Below, piece after piece: positions 28,609-36,129 of a stretch of 64,000 nt of DNA. This DNA is from Gemmatimonadaceae bacterium. GTDB taxonomy: Bacteria; Gemmatimonadota; Gemmatimonadetes; Gemmatimonadales; Gemmatimonadaceae. The notes below the pieces were generated by a model. It worked only from the letters and a program-made list of their open reading frames with translations. It was not told the origin of the DNA and made no database searches. The stretch is taken from contig JAHBVT010000001.1 in assembly GCA_019637355.1 (NCBI GenBank), positions 1,457,192 to 1,521,191 on the forward strand. Direction: 5' to 3'. A program made the translations under genes and the position numbers. The stretch's first letter is position 1, and every line of letters starts with the position of its first letter.

Positions 28609-29352
28609 CTACTCCTTGCTGAAGCGAAGGGTCAGGCCGAGCGTGGTGCTGAAGCCGGAGAGGTCGAGCCGGTCGAATCCTTCGAACGATGGCCGCCCTG
28701 AGGCGCCGGAATGCAGATATCGCACCTCGCCCGTCAGCACGAAATTGGGGCTGAGGGTCCAGCCGGCTCCGGCGCTGGCCTGCAGAAACGACGACCGCCC
28801 CTTGGCCGTGAACCGGTCCGTGAACACATCCGATGTCTCGCTGTCCACCCAATCGCCGGCCTGCACGAACTGGTAGCTCATTGTCCCCGCCCCGGCTCCC
28901 ACCCACGGGACAAATGACGCGGGAATCCACGCGATGGTCCCGATACGCTGGCCGCGCGGCACGAGCGAGTAACGCAGCGACGCGCTGAGCGGGCGCCGCT
29001 CGAAGCGCGTCTCCTGCTCGATCGGCAGATCGTCCTGATCGACCCAGTCTCGGAACTCGCTGCGGCTCGTGCGGCCGTTGACGGCCCAGCCCAGCACGAG
29101 GTCGGTGCGCGGAGACAGCCGGAACGCGATGTCAACACCACGGTCAAAGGCCGCGAAGTCCCGCCGCGCGAGTGTCAACTCGTCGAAGGTGAAGCCCCAG
29201 ATGTCTCCCGAGGCACCGGGGAGCGAGACGCCGCCGTAGACCGTCAACGTGACGGGCGGCTCGCTCAGCAAGTAACCCTGCGCGCGCCCACCCTGCGCCG
29301 GAAGCAGCGCCGGAGCCAACAGACCCAACAGCAACGGGACGGCAACGCGCAC
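28609..29352 (-). CDS. Outer-membrane beta-barrel protein, small
   Basis: A 247-aa protein with a signal peptide (MRVAVPLLLGLLAPALLPAQ) followed by alternating polar/hydrophobic strands: LTVYGGVSLPG, VDIAFRLSPRTDLVLGWAV, LSASLRYSLVPRG, SFLQASAGAGWTLSPNFVLTGEVRYL, and a closing strand LGLTLRFSKE. This pattern fits an 8-10-stranded OmpA/OmpX-like barrel (outer membrane protein beta-barrel domain). No ligand site is evident. It lies 2 bases upstream of the Ser/Gly-rich exported protein, so the two are likely made together. Confidence 0.65.
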   Translation of the reverse strand: MRVAVPLLLGLLAPALLPAQGGRAQGYLLSEPPVTLTVYGGVSLPGASGDIWGFTFDELTLARRDFAAFDRGVDIAFRLSPRTDLVLGWAVNGRTSRSEFRDWVDQDDLPIEQETRFERRPLSASLRYSLVPRGQRIGTIAWIPASFVPWVGAGAGTMSYQFVQAGDWVDSETSDVFTDRFTAKGRSSFLQASAGAGWTLSPNFVLTGEVRYLHSGASGRPSFEGFDRLDLSGFSTTLGLTLRFSKE

Positions 29353-29435
29353 AGGGACTCCGCGTGGGGGTTGCTACACCCCAATGTACCCCAGGGGCCG
29401 CTCCGCCGTTCCCCGAGATCAGGCTCGCGTCCGAC

Positions 29436-29966
29436 TCAGGAGAAGCTGACCAGCGTCTCCACGTGCACCCCCGCCAGCGCCTTGCGCCACGGCAGAAAGG
29501 CGAGGTCGATCACCACGCCGATGCCCGCCACGCCTGCACCGAGCCGATGCGCCAGTCGCCGCGTGGCCGCGGCCGTGCCACCGGTCGCGAGCACATCGTC
29601 GATGATCAGCACGAGCGAGTCGGCATCGATGGCGTCCGTGTGCACCTCCACCGCGTCCTCGCCGTACTCGAGCGCATAGTGCTCGGTGACGTGCGCGTGC
29701 GGCAGCTTGCCGGGCTTGCGCACCGGCACCAGCGCCGCCCCGAGGTGTTGCGCCACCGGCGCGCCGAACAGGAACCCGCGCGATTCAACCGCCAGCACGT
29801 GCGTGATGCCCTTTCCTCGCCACGGGGCCGCCAGGGCCGCCGTCACATCGGCGAACAGCACGGCGTCGTGCAACACCGGCGTGATGTCCTTGAAGACGAT
29901 GCCCGGCTTCGGGAAATCCGGGACGTCACGGATAGCGGACTTGAGTCGGCTGGACAGGTCGGACAT
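29436..29966 (-). CDS. apt: Adenine phosphoribosyltransferase
   Basis: Salvages adenine to AMP with PRPP. The 176-aa protein has the family N-terminus LKSAIRDVPDFPKPGIVFKD, the substrate loop AVESRGFLFGAPVA, and the PRPP-binding motif LIIDDVLATGGT (about residues 115-126). Full length. It is the last recognisable housekeeping gene of the leftward run that includes pcm and surE; 32 bases separate it from pcm. Confidence 0.94.
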   Translation of the reverse strand: MSDLSSRLKSAIRDVPDFPKPGIVFKDITPVLHDAVLFADVTAALAAPWRGKGITHVLAVESRGFLFGAPVAQHLGAALVPVRKPGKLPHAHVTEHYALEYGEDAVEVHTDAIDADSLVLIIDDVLATGGTAAATRRLAHRLGAGVAGIGVVIDLAFLPWRKALAGVHVETLVSFS

Positions 29967-29998
29967 CGCTGGGAGGGCTGGGGTCTGAAGGGACGCGC

Positions 29999-30658
29999 TC
30001 AGGTCGCGAAACCGTGCTCACCGATCAAGGGCACGAATCGCATCGCGTCGAGCCGGTGGGTCACGAATCCCTCGGGGGTGCGCCGGATGCGCAGGAGCTG
30101 CTGCGTGTCGCGGTCGCCGACGGGAATCAGCAGTTGGCCGCCCGGTGCCAGTTGCTCGAGCAACGGCTCCGGCACGTCTGGCGAGGCGGCACCCACGAGA
30201 ATCGCGTCGTAGGGTCCGTACTCCGGCCAGCCCAGCGTGCCGTCGCCGACGCGCTGGATCACGTGGTCGATCCCACAGCGGCGCAACGCCTCGCGCGCGG
30301 CCTCGGCGAGCGGCGCGAGGCGCTCGACGGTGAACACGTGACGGGCAAGCCTGGTCAGCAGGGCCGTCTGGAAGCCGGAACCGGTGCCGATCTCGAGCAC
30401 GCGCTCGTCGCCCGTGAGCTCCAGCAACTCGAGGTACTTGGCGTGCACCCAAGGCTGCGAGATGGTCTGCCCGTGCCCGATGGGCAGCGGCGCATCCTCG
30501 TACGCGCGGTGTCGCAGCCCGGAGGGCACGAACTCGTGCCGCGGCACGTCGTCGAAAGCCTTGAGGACGCTGAGGCTGCGGATGCCCTTGCGCTGCAGCT
30601 CTTCGATGAGACGCCGCCGCGCTCCGCCGAACTGCGGCGTCAGAGCGGCCGCCACCAC
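29999..30658 (-). CDS. pcm: Protein-L-isoaspartate O-methyltransferase
   Basis: Repairs isoaspartyl damage in aged proteins with S-adenosylmethionine. Motifs present: LPIGHGQTISQPWVHAKYLELL, the SAM site VLEIGTGSGFQTALL, FTVERL, and the terminal DAMRFVPLIG. I place the start at GTG 30656-30658 (or the adjacent GTG at 30653-30655), which gives 219 aa and the usual N-terminal helix before RRLIEELQRKGI; the frame is open up to 30769 inside surE but without similarity. The overlap of about 19 bases with surE repeats the classic surE-pcm coupling of stationary-phase survival genes. Confidence 0.9.
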   Translation of the reverse strand: MVAAALTPQFGGARRRLIEELQRKGIRSLSVLKAFDDVPRHEFVPSGLRHRAYEDAPLPIGHGQTISQPWVHAKYLELLELTGDERVLEIGTGSGFQTALLTRLARHVFTVERLAPLAEAAREALRRCGIDHVIQRVGDGTLGWPEYGPYDAILVGAASPDVPEPLLEQLAPGGQLLIPVGDRDTQQLLRIRRTPEGFVTHRLDAMRFVPLIGEHGFAT

Positions 30659-31401
30659 CGCTCCGCGTCCTCCAACCGATCGCGCGCCGTGAGGTCCAGG
30701 TGCAGCGGCGTGACCGAGACGTAGCCGTCCCGCAGCGCCTGGAAGTCCGAGTCGTCCGAGCCACTCCACTCCACCGACCCGCCGCCGATCCAGAAGATCT
30801 CGCGCCCCCAGGGGTCCTTCATCGGCGTGAGCGAGTCGCTGAACACGCGACGCCCGAGCCGCGTGAGCTTGACGCCCTTCACGTCCTTGGCGGGAATCGC
30901 CGGCAGGTTCACGTTGAGCAAGGTGTCGGCCGGGAACGCCGGCAGCGACGTCAGGTGCCGCAGCAGCGTCGTGAGCGTCTTCACGTGGTCACTGAGCAGC
31001 GAGTCGTCTGCGCGCAGCACGCGCCCGCCGAAGGACACCGCGATGCTCGGGACGCCCAGGGCGAGCCCTTCCATCGCCGCGGCGACGGTCCCCGAGTACA
31101 GCACGTCCTCGCCCATATTCGGGCCGTGGTTGATGCCGCTGAGCACGAAGTCGGGCCGCGCCGGCAGCAGCGCCTCGATCGCCAGCATCACGCAGTCGGT
31201 GGGCGTGCCGTCCACCTGCCACCGCTGGGCGCCCAGTTGCACCGGCCGCAGCGGATGATGCAGGGTCAGCGAGTGGCTGGTCGCGCTCTGCTCGCGGTCC
31301 GGCGCCACCACCCACACGTCACCAAGGGGACGCGCCGCGCGCTCGAGGCACTCGAGGCCTCGCGCCAGGATTCCGTCGTCGTTGCTGATCAACAGCCGCA
31401 T
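30640..31401 (-). CDS. surE: 5'/3'-nucleotidase SurE
   Basis: Metal-dependent nucleoside monophosphatase that also acts on short polyphosphate in known members. The 253-aa protein begins LISNDDGILARGL (the paired aspartates bind metal). It continues with VVAPDREQSATSHSLTLH and SGINHGPNMGEDVLYSGTVAAAMEG, the Asn-rich metal/substrate segment. It is complete. It abuts the MerR-family gene without spacing (stop of one directly before ATG of the next) and overlaps pcm, so all three are likely on one mRNA. Confidence 0.94.
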   Translation of the reverse strand: MRLLISNDDGILARGLECLERAARPLGDVWVVAPDREQSATSHSLTLHHPLRPVQLGAQRWQVDGTPTDCVMLAIEALLPARPDFVLSGINHGPNMGEDVLYSGTVAAAMEGLALGVPSIAVSFGGRVLRADDSLLSDHVKTLTTLLRHLTSLPAFPADTLLNVNLPAIPAKDVKGVKLTRLGRRVFSDSLTPMKDPWGREIFWIGGGSVEWSGSDDSDFQALRDGYVSVTPLHLDLTARDRLEDAERWWRPL

Positions 31402-31761
31402 TCAGTCCTTCCGCTCCAGGATGTCGAGGATGGCCTGCAGGTCCTTCTCGAGAAGCTGCACCGTCTCGGCGTCGAGCCCCTGCCGCGCCGCCGGCTTCAC
31501 GCCGCCGCTCTTGCGGTGCTCGTCCACCTTCTGCTTGGCGCCCTCGATGGTGTACTTCTCCGTGTACAGCAGGTGCTTCACCAGCATCACCAGTTCCACC
31601 TCGCGCCGCGTGTACACGCGATTGCCCGAGCGGTTCTTGGCCGGCGAGAGGAACTTGAACTGGCTCTCCCAGTAGCGCAGGACGTGCGGCTTGAGTTCCG
31701 TGAGCTCGCAGACGTCCCCGATGGAGAAGAACTCCCGGATCGGCTCCGATCCCGAGGCCAT
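31402..31761 (-). CDS. MerR-family DNA-binding regulator
   Basis: A 119-aa one-domain regulator. The winged-helix HTH is in the first ~75 residues: FFSIGDVCELTELKPHVLRYWES is the typical MerR recognition stretch, followed by SGNRVYTRREVELVMLVKHLL. The C-terminus is a long helix (about 80-118) for dimerisation, without a cysteine-rich effector pocket. Genes of this type often sit among division and lipid genes in diderms (for example near plsY, gpsA and surE), where their targets are mostly unknown. It overlaps gpsA by one base (TGATG). Confidence 0.82.
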   Translation of the reverse strand: MASGSEPIREFFSIGDVCELTELKPHVLRYWESQFKFLSPAKNRSGNRVYTRREVELVMLVKHLLYTEKYTIEGAKQKVDEHRKSGGVKPAARQGLDAETVQLLEKDLQAILDILERKD

Positions 31762-32753
31762 CAGTCTCGCTCTCCCTTCAGGTCGCGGGTCATCAGTTCC
31801 ACCAGGGCCCAGCGCGCGGGCTGGCGCTCGAACAACACCTTGTGCACGGCGTTCACGATCGGCATCTCCACGTCGTGTCGCTCGGCCAGCCGCTTGGCGG
31901 TCTCCGTCGTCGTGACGCCCTCGGCCACGGTCTCGCGGCCCTGCAACACCTCGTTGAGCGTCGCGCCGCGACCGATCTCGAGGCCCACCGAGCGATTGCG
32001 CGAGAGCGATCCCGTGCAGGTGAGCACCAGGTCGCCGATGCCGGCCAGGCCGGCGAAGGTCTGCGGGTCGGCCCCGAGCTTCACGCCGAGCCGCGTCATC
32101 TCGGCGAGACCGCGCGTGATCAGCGCCGCGCGGGCGTTGTAGCCGAGCTGCAGCCCGTCCGCGATGCCGGTCGCCACCGCCATCACGTTCTTGAGCGCCC
32201 CGCCCAGCTCCACGCCGATCACGTCCGACTGCGTGTACACGCGGAAGGCCGAGGTGCTGAGCGCGCGCTGCGTCAGCAGCGCCGCCTCAAGGTTCGCCGA
32301 CGCCGCGACGATGGCCGTCGGGAGGTGCTGCGCCACTTCCATCGCGAAGCTCGGGCCGCTGAGGGCGACGATCGGATGCCCGCCGATCTCCTCGTCGACG
32401 ACGTCCGTCATCAGCGAGAGACGCTCGCGATCGATGCCCTTCGTGGCCACGACCAGCGGAATCCCCGTCGGGGTATGCCGCGTGCAGCCCGCCGCCACCT
32501 GCCGCAGCACGTGCGAGGGCGCGACGAACAGCGCCAGCTCAGCGCCCTCCAACACCTGCTCCTCGAGGCTCGAGGCGCGGAGGTTGGGATGCAGCGGCAC
32601 ACCGGCGAGGAAGCGACGGTTCTCCGCCGCCGTGTTGATGGTTTCGACGACGTCGGGCTCGTAGGCCCAGAGCATCACGTCGTGCTCGTTCTCGGACAGC
32701 AGGCTGGCGAGCGCGGTGCCCCAGGCCCCCGCGCCGATCACGGCGACTCTCAC
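31761..32753 (-). CDS. gpsA: Glycerol-3-phosphate dehydrogenase (NAD(P)+)
   Basis: Reduces dihydroxyacetone phosphate to sn-glycerol-3-phosphate, the backbone for phospholipid. The 330-aa protein starts VRVAVIGAGAWGTALASLL (Rossmann fold) and has ATKGIDRE, SGPSFAMEVA and GVELGGALKNVMAVATG with the catalytic lysine. The start is GTG 32751-32753, overlapping the plsY stop (GTGA). The frame continues open far upstream through plsY, which is a shadow. Its product is the direct substrate for PlsY, encoded just before it. Confidence 0.94.
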   Translation of the reverse strand: MRVAVIGAGAWGTALASLLSENEHDVMLWAYEPDVVETINTAAENRRFLAGVPLHPNLRASSLEEQVLEGAELALFVAPSHVLRQVAAGCTRHTPTGIPLVVATKGIDRERLSLMTDVVDEEIGGHPIVALSGPSFAMEVAQHLPTAIVAASANLEAALLTQRALSTSAFRVYTQSDVIGVELGGALKNVMAVATGIADGLQLGYNARAALITRGLAEMTRLGVKLGADPQTFAGLAGIGDLVLTCTGSLSRNRSVGLEIGRGATLNEVLQGRETVAEGVTTTETAKRLAERHDVEMPIVNAVHKVLFERQPARWALVELMTRDLKGERD

Positions 32754-33409
32754 TTGGCCTCCCGTGGCTTGCCGAAGGTCTTCGGCTCGGTCCCGGCGCG
32801 CAACCGCGCGATGTTGGCGCGGTGCGACCACACGACGAAGGCGGCCACCATCACCGCCACCAAGAACACCGGCGACTTCACGCCCATCGTCACGGCGACG
32901 GCGATCGGCAGGACGACGGCAGCGGCGATGCTGGCCAGCGAGACGAAGCCGCTGCCCGCCACGACGGCGACAAACAGGATCAATGTCACGCCGAGCGCCT
33001 GAGGCGCGAGCGCGGCAAACACGCCCGCCGCGGTCGCCACACCCTTCCCTCCCCCCTTCCACAGGAGGAAGATCGGCTTCGCGTGGCCGAAGATCGCAGC
33101 CACTCCGCAGGCGAGGCCCCACCACAGAAGGTCGTTCGTCTGAAATCCAAACACGCCCGCGATGCGCACCGGCAGGTAGAGTACCGGCAACGCGCCCTTC
33201 AGCGCGTCCAGCAGCAACACGCCGATCGCCGGTACCGCCCCGAGATTCCGATAGACATTGGTCGCGCCGAGGTTGCCCGAGCCGACGGTGCGCAGGTCCA
33301 CGCCCTTGAGCAGGCGCCCGGCGAGGTACGCGCTCGGCAGCGAGCCGCTCAGGTACGCGAGCGCCAGCGCCAGCGACCAGTGCATCCCGCCGCCGAAGTA
33401 CTCACTCAT
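32750..33409 (-). CDS. plsY: Glycerol-3-phosphate acyltransferase PlsY
   Basis: Integral inner-membrane enzyme that acylates glycerol-3-phosphate from acyl-phosphate. At 219 aa it has about 5-7 helices. The conserved loops are visible: SGSLPSAYLAGRLLKGVDLR, GSGNLGATNVYRN (motif 1) and WKGGGKGVATAAG (phosphate-binding GGKG loop). It overlaps der by 8 bases and gpsA by 4 bases, giving a tight der-plsY-gpsA unit also found in other bacteria. Confidence 0.93.
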   Translation of the reverse strand: MSEYFGGGMHWSLALALAYLSGSLPSAYLAGRLLKGVDLRTVGSGNLGATNVYRNLGAVPAIGVLLLDALKGALPVLYLPVRIAGVFGFQTNDLLWWGLACGVAAIFGHAKPIFLLWKGGGKGVATAAGVFAALAPQALGVTLILFVAVVAGSGFVSLASIAAAVVLPIAVAVTMGVKSPVFLVAVMVAAFVVWSHRANIARLRAGTEPKTFGKPREAK

Positions 33410-34724
33410 TGCGACCGCCCTTCCGGCGCATCAGCACCCGCAGCGGATTGCCGAGGAATCCCCACTTCTCGCGGAAGCCGTTGTGGAGATAGCGCACGTA
33501 GTGCTCCTGGACGAGATCCGGATGATTGCCCATCACGACGATGGCCGGCGGCGACGTTTCCACCTGCGTAGCGAAGTTGAGCTTGACCTCGTGCCCGGCG
33601 GCCTGCGGCGGCTGACGGCGTGCCAGCAGTTCCTGCAGGGCATCGTTCACCTCGGACGTCGAGATGCGTTTGCCACGCTCTGCCTCGACTTCCAACAGCA
33701 GGTCCAGCACCTTCGTCACCCGCTGGCCCGTGACCGCGCTGGTGAACAGGAACGGTACCCACTTCAGGTAGGGCGCCTTCTCCACGCACTCCTTCTCGAA
33801 CTTCGCGGCCGTCTTGTCGTCCTTCTCTTTCAGGTCCCACTTGTTGACGACGATGATCATTCCGCGACCCGACTCCCAGGCCAGCGTGGCGATCTTGAGG
33901 TCTTGGTTGTGCAGGCCCTCGACCGCGTCGATCATCAGGATGCAGATGTCGGCGCGCTCGATGGCGCGGCGCGTGCGCAGCGAGGAGTAGAACTCCACGC
34001 CGTCGTCGATCCGGCTCTGCCGCCTGAGGCCCGCCGTGTCCACGAAGATGAACGGCCGTTGGTGGTACGTGAACGGCGTGTCGATCGAGTCGCGGGTCGT
34101 CCCGGCCACTTCGCTGACGACCAGCCGTTCCTCGCCCAGCAGGCGATTGATGAACGAGCTCTTGCCCACGTTCGGGCGGCCGATCACGGCCACGCGCAGG
34201 ACCTCCGGGCCGGGCTCCGCCTCGTAGTCCGGCAGGCGCTCGACGACGCTGTCGAGCAGGTCACCGGAGTTCTTGCCGTTGGCCGCGGACACGGGGATCA
34301 CGTCTCCCGCCCCGAGGTTAAAGAACTCGAAGAAGTCCGTGCTCTTCGGGTCGTCCACCTTGTTGGCCACCAGCAGCCACGGCTTGCGGGAGCTGCGCAG
34401 CATATCGAGGATGCGAGCGTCGCTGGGATGCAGACCCGCCTTGGCATCGACCGTGAACAGCATCAGGTCCGCCTCGGCGATGGCCTCGCGCACCTGGCGC
34501 TTGATCGCCACGTCCATCGGCAGGTCGGAGTCCTCGACGAGGCCGCCGGTATCCACAAGCCAGAAGCTGCGACCCTGCCACTCGCAGCGCGCGAAGTGCC
34601 GGTCGCGCGTCGTGCCGGCCTCCTCGCTCACGATGGCCGTATCGTCGCCGATCAGCCGGTTGAACAGGGCGGACTTGCCCACGTTGGGGCGGCCGACCAG
34701 GGCCACCACGGGGATGTTGCTCAT
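33402..34724 (-). CDS. der: Ribosome-assembly GTPase Der (EngA)
   Basis: Essential GTPase with two tandem G domains that helps mature the 50S subunit. The 440-aa protein has G1 motifs GRPNVGKSALFNRL (about residue 10) and GRPNVGKSSFINRL (about 188), DTAGG/DTAGL G3 elements and NKxD G4 motifs (VANKVDD and VVNKWDL). A C-terminal KH-like domain ends in basic residues (MRRKGGRNE). It overlaps the radical-SAM gene upstream (ATGA), a pairing seen in other phyla. Confidence 0.95.
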   Translation of the reverse strand: MSNIPVVALVGRPNVGKSALFNRLIGDDTAIVSEEAGTTRDRHFARCEWQGRSFWLVDTGGLVEDSDLPMDVAIKRQVREAIAEADLMLFTVDAKAGLHPSDARILDMLRSSRKPWLLVANKVDDPKSTDFFEFFNLGAGDVIPVSAANGKNSGDLLDSVVERLPDYEAEPGPEVLRVAVIGRPNVGKSSFINRLLGEERLVVSEVAGTTRDSIDTPFTYHQRPFIFVDTAGLRRQSRIDDGVEFYSSLRTRRAIERADICILMIDAVEGLHNQDLKIATLAWESGRGMIIVVNKWDLKEKDDKTAAKFEKECVEKAPYLKWVPFLFTSAVTGQRVTKVLDLLLEVEAERGKRISTSEVNDALQELLARRQPPQAAGHEVKLNFATQVETSPPAIVVMGNHPDLVQEHYVRYLHNGFREKWGFLGNPLRVLMRRKGGRNE

Positions 34725-36016
34725 CGCACACTCACCGTCGACGCGCCTTCGTGCTCGAGCACGTCGATGAAATCGTAGGAAGGATAGACCGGCATCGGCA
34801 GCGACTCGCGCACCTCGACGAAGGTCGCGTCATCGAGGAAGATGCCGTCTTGGTTGATCGTCTCGGCCGGGATCAGCGCCAGGTCGAGGTCGGCGCGACC
34901 ATCGAGTGCACGGCGGATGTCCGCACCCACGAGCAGGCCGGCCGTGGTGACCGTCGGGCCGAACAGCGAGTTCTCGGTCTCGATCATCTCGAAGCTCGCA
35001 CCCGTGGCGTCGTGCAGCTGCGCCAACAGCTCAGGCATGATCGTCGGGGCCATCGCCTTGCCGGTGACCACGCCGATGCGGCGTCCGTCCAGACGCGGCA
35101 AGCGCCCGAGGCCAGCGCCGACGCGCTCGCGCAGCGACGTGATGGCCCCGACGCCGTTCTCGATCTGCGAGAAGTCCCCGTAGTGCGCCGCCGCCGGCAA
35201 CGTGCGACCGGCGAGCAGGTACAGCTCGTCCGAGCCGTATACCCACACCTCGCCGCGCTCCGCTTGCGCCCTCGCCGCCCAGCGTTCAGCCGTCTCGAGA
35301 ATGCGCGTGGCGTTCTCGCGGTCCATCGACTTGCCGGTGTAGATGTGCGAGAACTGCGTGAGGCCCACAGGCACCAGGGCCACGCTCAGGCAGTGCTCGC
35401 CAAAGGCGTACAGGTCGGCCAGCGACTGCTCCAGCACGTCACCGTCGTTCAGGCCCGGCACCACGACCATCTGCCCGTGGAACTGGATGCCGCCCTCGGT
35501 GAGGCGCGTGAGCTGCTCCACAATGTTCGGCACGCGCGGATTATTGAGCAGCACCTTACGGGCTTCCCAGGGCGTCGCGTGCACGCTCACGTACAGCGGG
35601 GAGAGCCGGTACTCGAGAATGCGTTGGAAGTCGCGTTCCTTCAGGTTCGAGAGCGTCGCAAAGTTGCCGTAGGCAAACGACAGCCGGTAGTCGTCGTCGC
35701 GGATGTACAGCGGCTTCCGCAGGCCCTTCGGCAGGCCCTCGATGAAGCAGAACTCGCAGCGGTTGGCGCAGCGGCGCACGTTGGGCGGCTCGAGTTCGAG
35801 GCCCATCGGTTCCCCACCCTCGCGCTCGATCTCGAAGACCACGTGCTCGCCGTCCGGAAGCTTGGCCTCGAGCTCGAAGGCATCGTCGGCCGTCAGGAAC
35901 TCCCAGTCAAGGAAGTCGTCCAAGGCGCGACCGTCCACGGACAGCAGCTCCGTCCCCGGGGTAATCCCCAGCTCGGCGGCGATGCTTTCGGGCTGGACTC
36001 TGCTGACGCGGACCAT
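34721..36016 (-). CDS. PDZ-radical SAM-DUF512 protein
   Basis: A 431-aa protein of three parts: an N-terminal PDZ-like domain (about 1-75; GITPGTELLSVDGRALDDF), a radical-SAM core and a C-terminal DUF512 domain. The cluster motif is C-x3-C-x2-C in RRCANRCEFCFIEGLPKG. The function of the family is not established; it is often next to der, as here, which hints at a role in ribosome or tRNA maturation. ATG at 36014-36016. A strong leftward terminator lies only 25 bases upstream (36041-36063), so either a promoter overlaps it or expression needs read-through. Confidence 0.85.
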   Translation of the reverse strand: MVRVSRVQPESIAAELGITPGTELLSVDGRALDDFLDWEFLTADDAFELEAKLPDGEHVVFEIEREGGEPMGLELEPPNVRRCANRCEFCFIEGLPKGLRKPLYIRDDDYRLSFAYGNFATLSNLKERDFQRILEYRLSPLYVSVHATPWEARKVLLNNPRVPNIVEQLTRLTEGGIQFHGQMVVVPGLNDGDVLEQSLADLYAFGEHCLSVALVPVGLTQFSHIYTGKSMDRENATRILETAERWAARAQAERGEVWVYGSDELYLLAGRTLPAAAHYGDFSQIENGVGAITSLRERVGAGLGRLPRLDGRRIGVVTGKAMAPTIMPELLAQLHDATGASFEMIETENSLFGPTVTTAGLLVGADIRRALDGRADLDLALIPAETINQDGIFLDDATFVEVRESLPMPVYPSYDFIDVLEHEGASTVSVR

Positions 36017-36040
36017 TGAACGGACGACCGAGGCGAGGAC

Positions 36041-36063
36041 AAAAAAAACCGCGTGGCGCGGCT
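36041..36063 (-). terminator. Intrinsic terminator (minus strand)
   Basis: On the minus strand CCGCG-CCA-CGCGG forms a compact hairpin followed at once by eight U residues (plus-strand A8 at 36041-36048). It should end transcription from the glycosyltransferase gene at 36130. It lies 25 bases before the next ATG at 36016, so it could also work as an attenuator. Confidence 0.8.
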
Positions 36064-36129
36064 AAGAAAAACTATTAGACGAGCGGCCCGAAAGCAATGC
36101 GGCGCAGGCACTTGCGCCATTTCTCCCAG

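Noticed and set aside
29353-29435. Gap between apt and the beta-barrel gene with GGGGT/ACCCC and ACCCCA repeats
   Set aside because: The pairing is short and gives no clear terminator, promoter or RNA; I see nothing I can support in these 83 bases.
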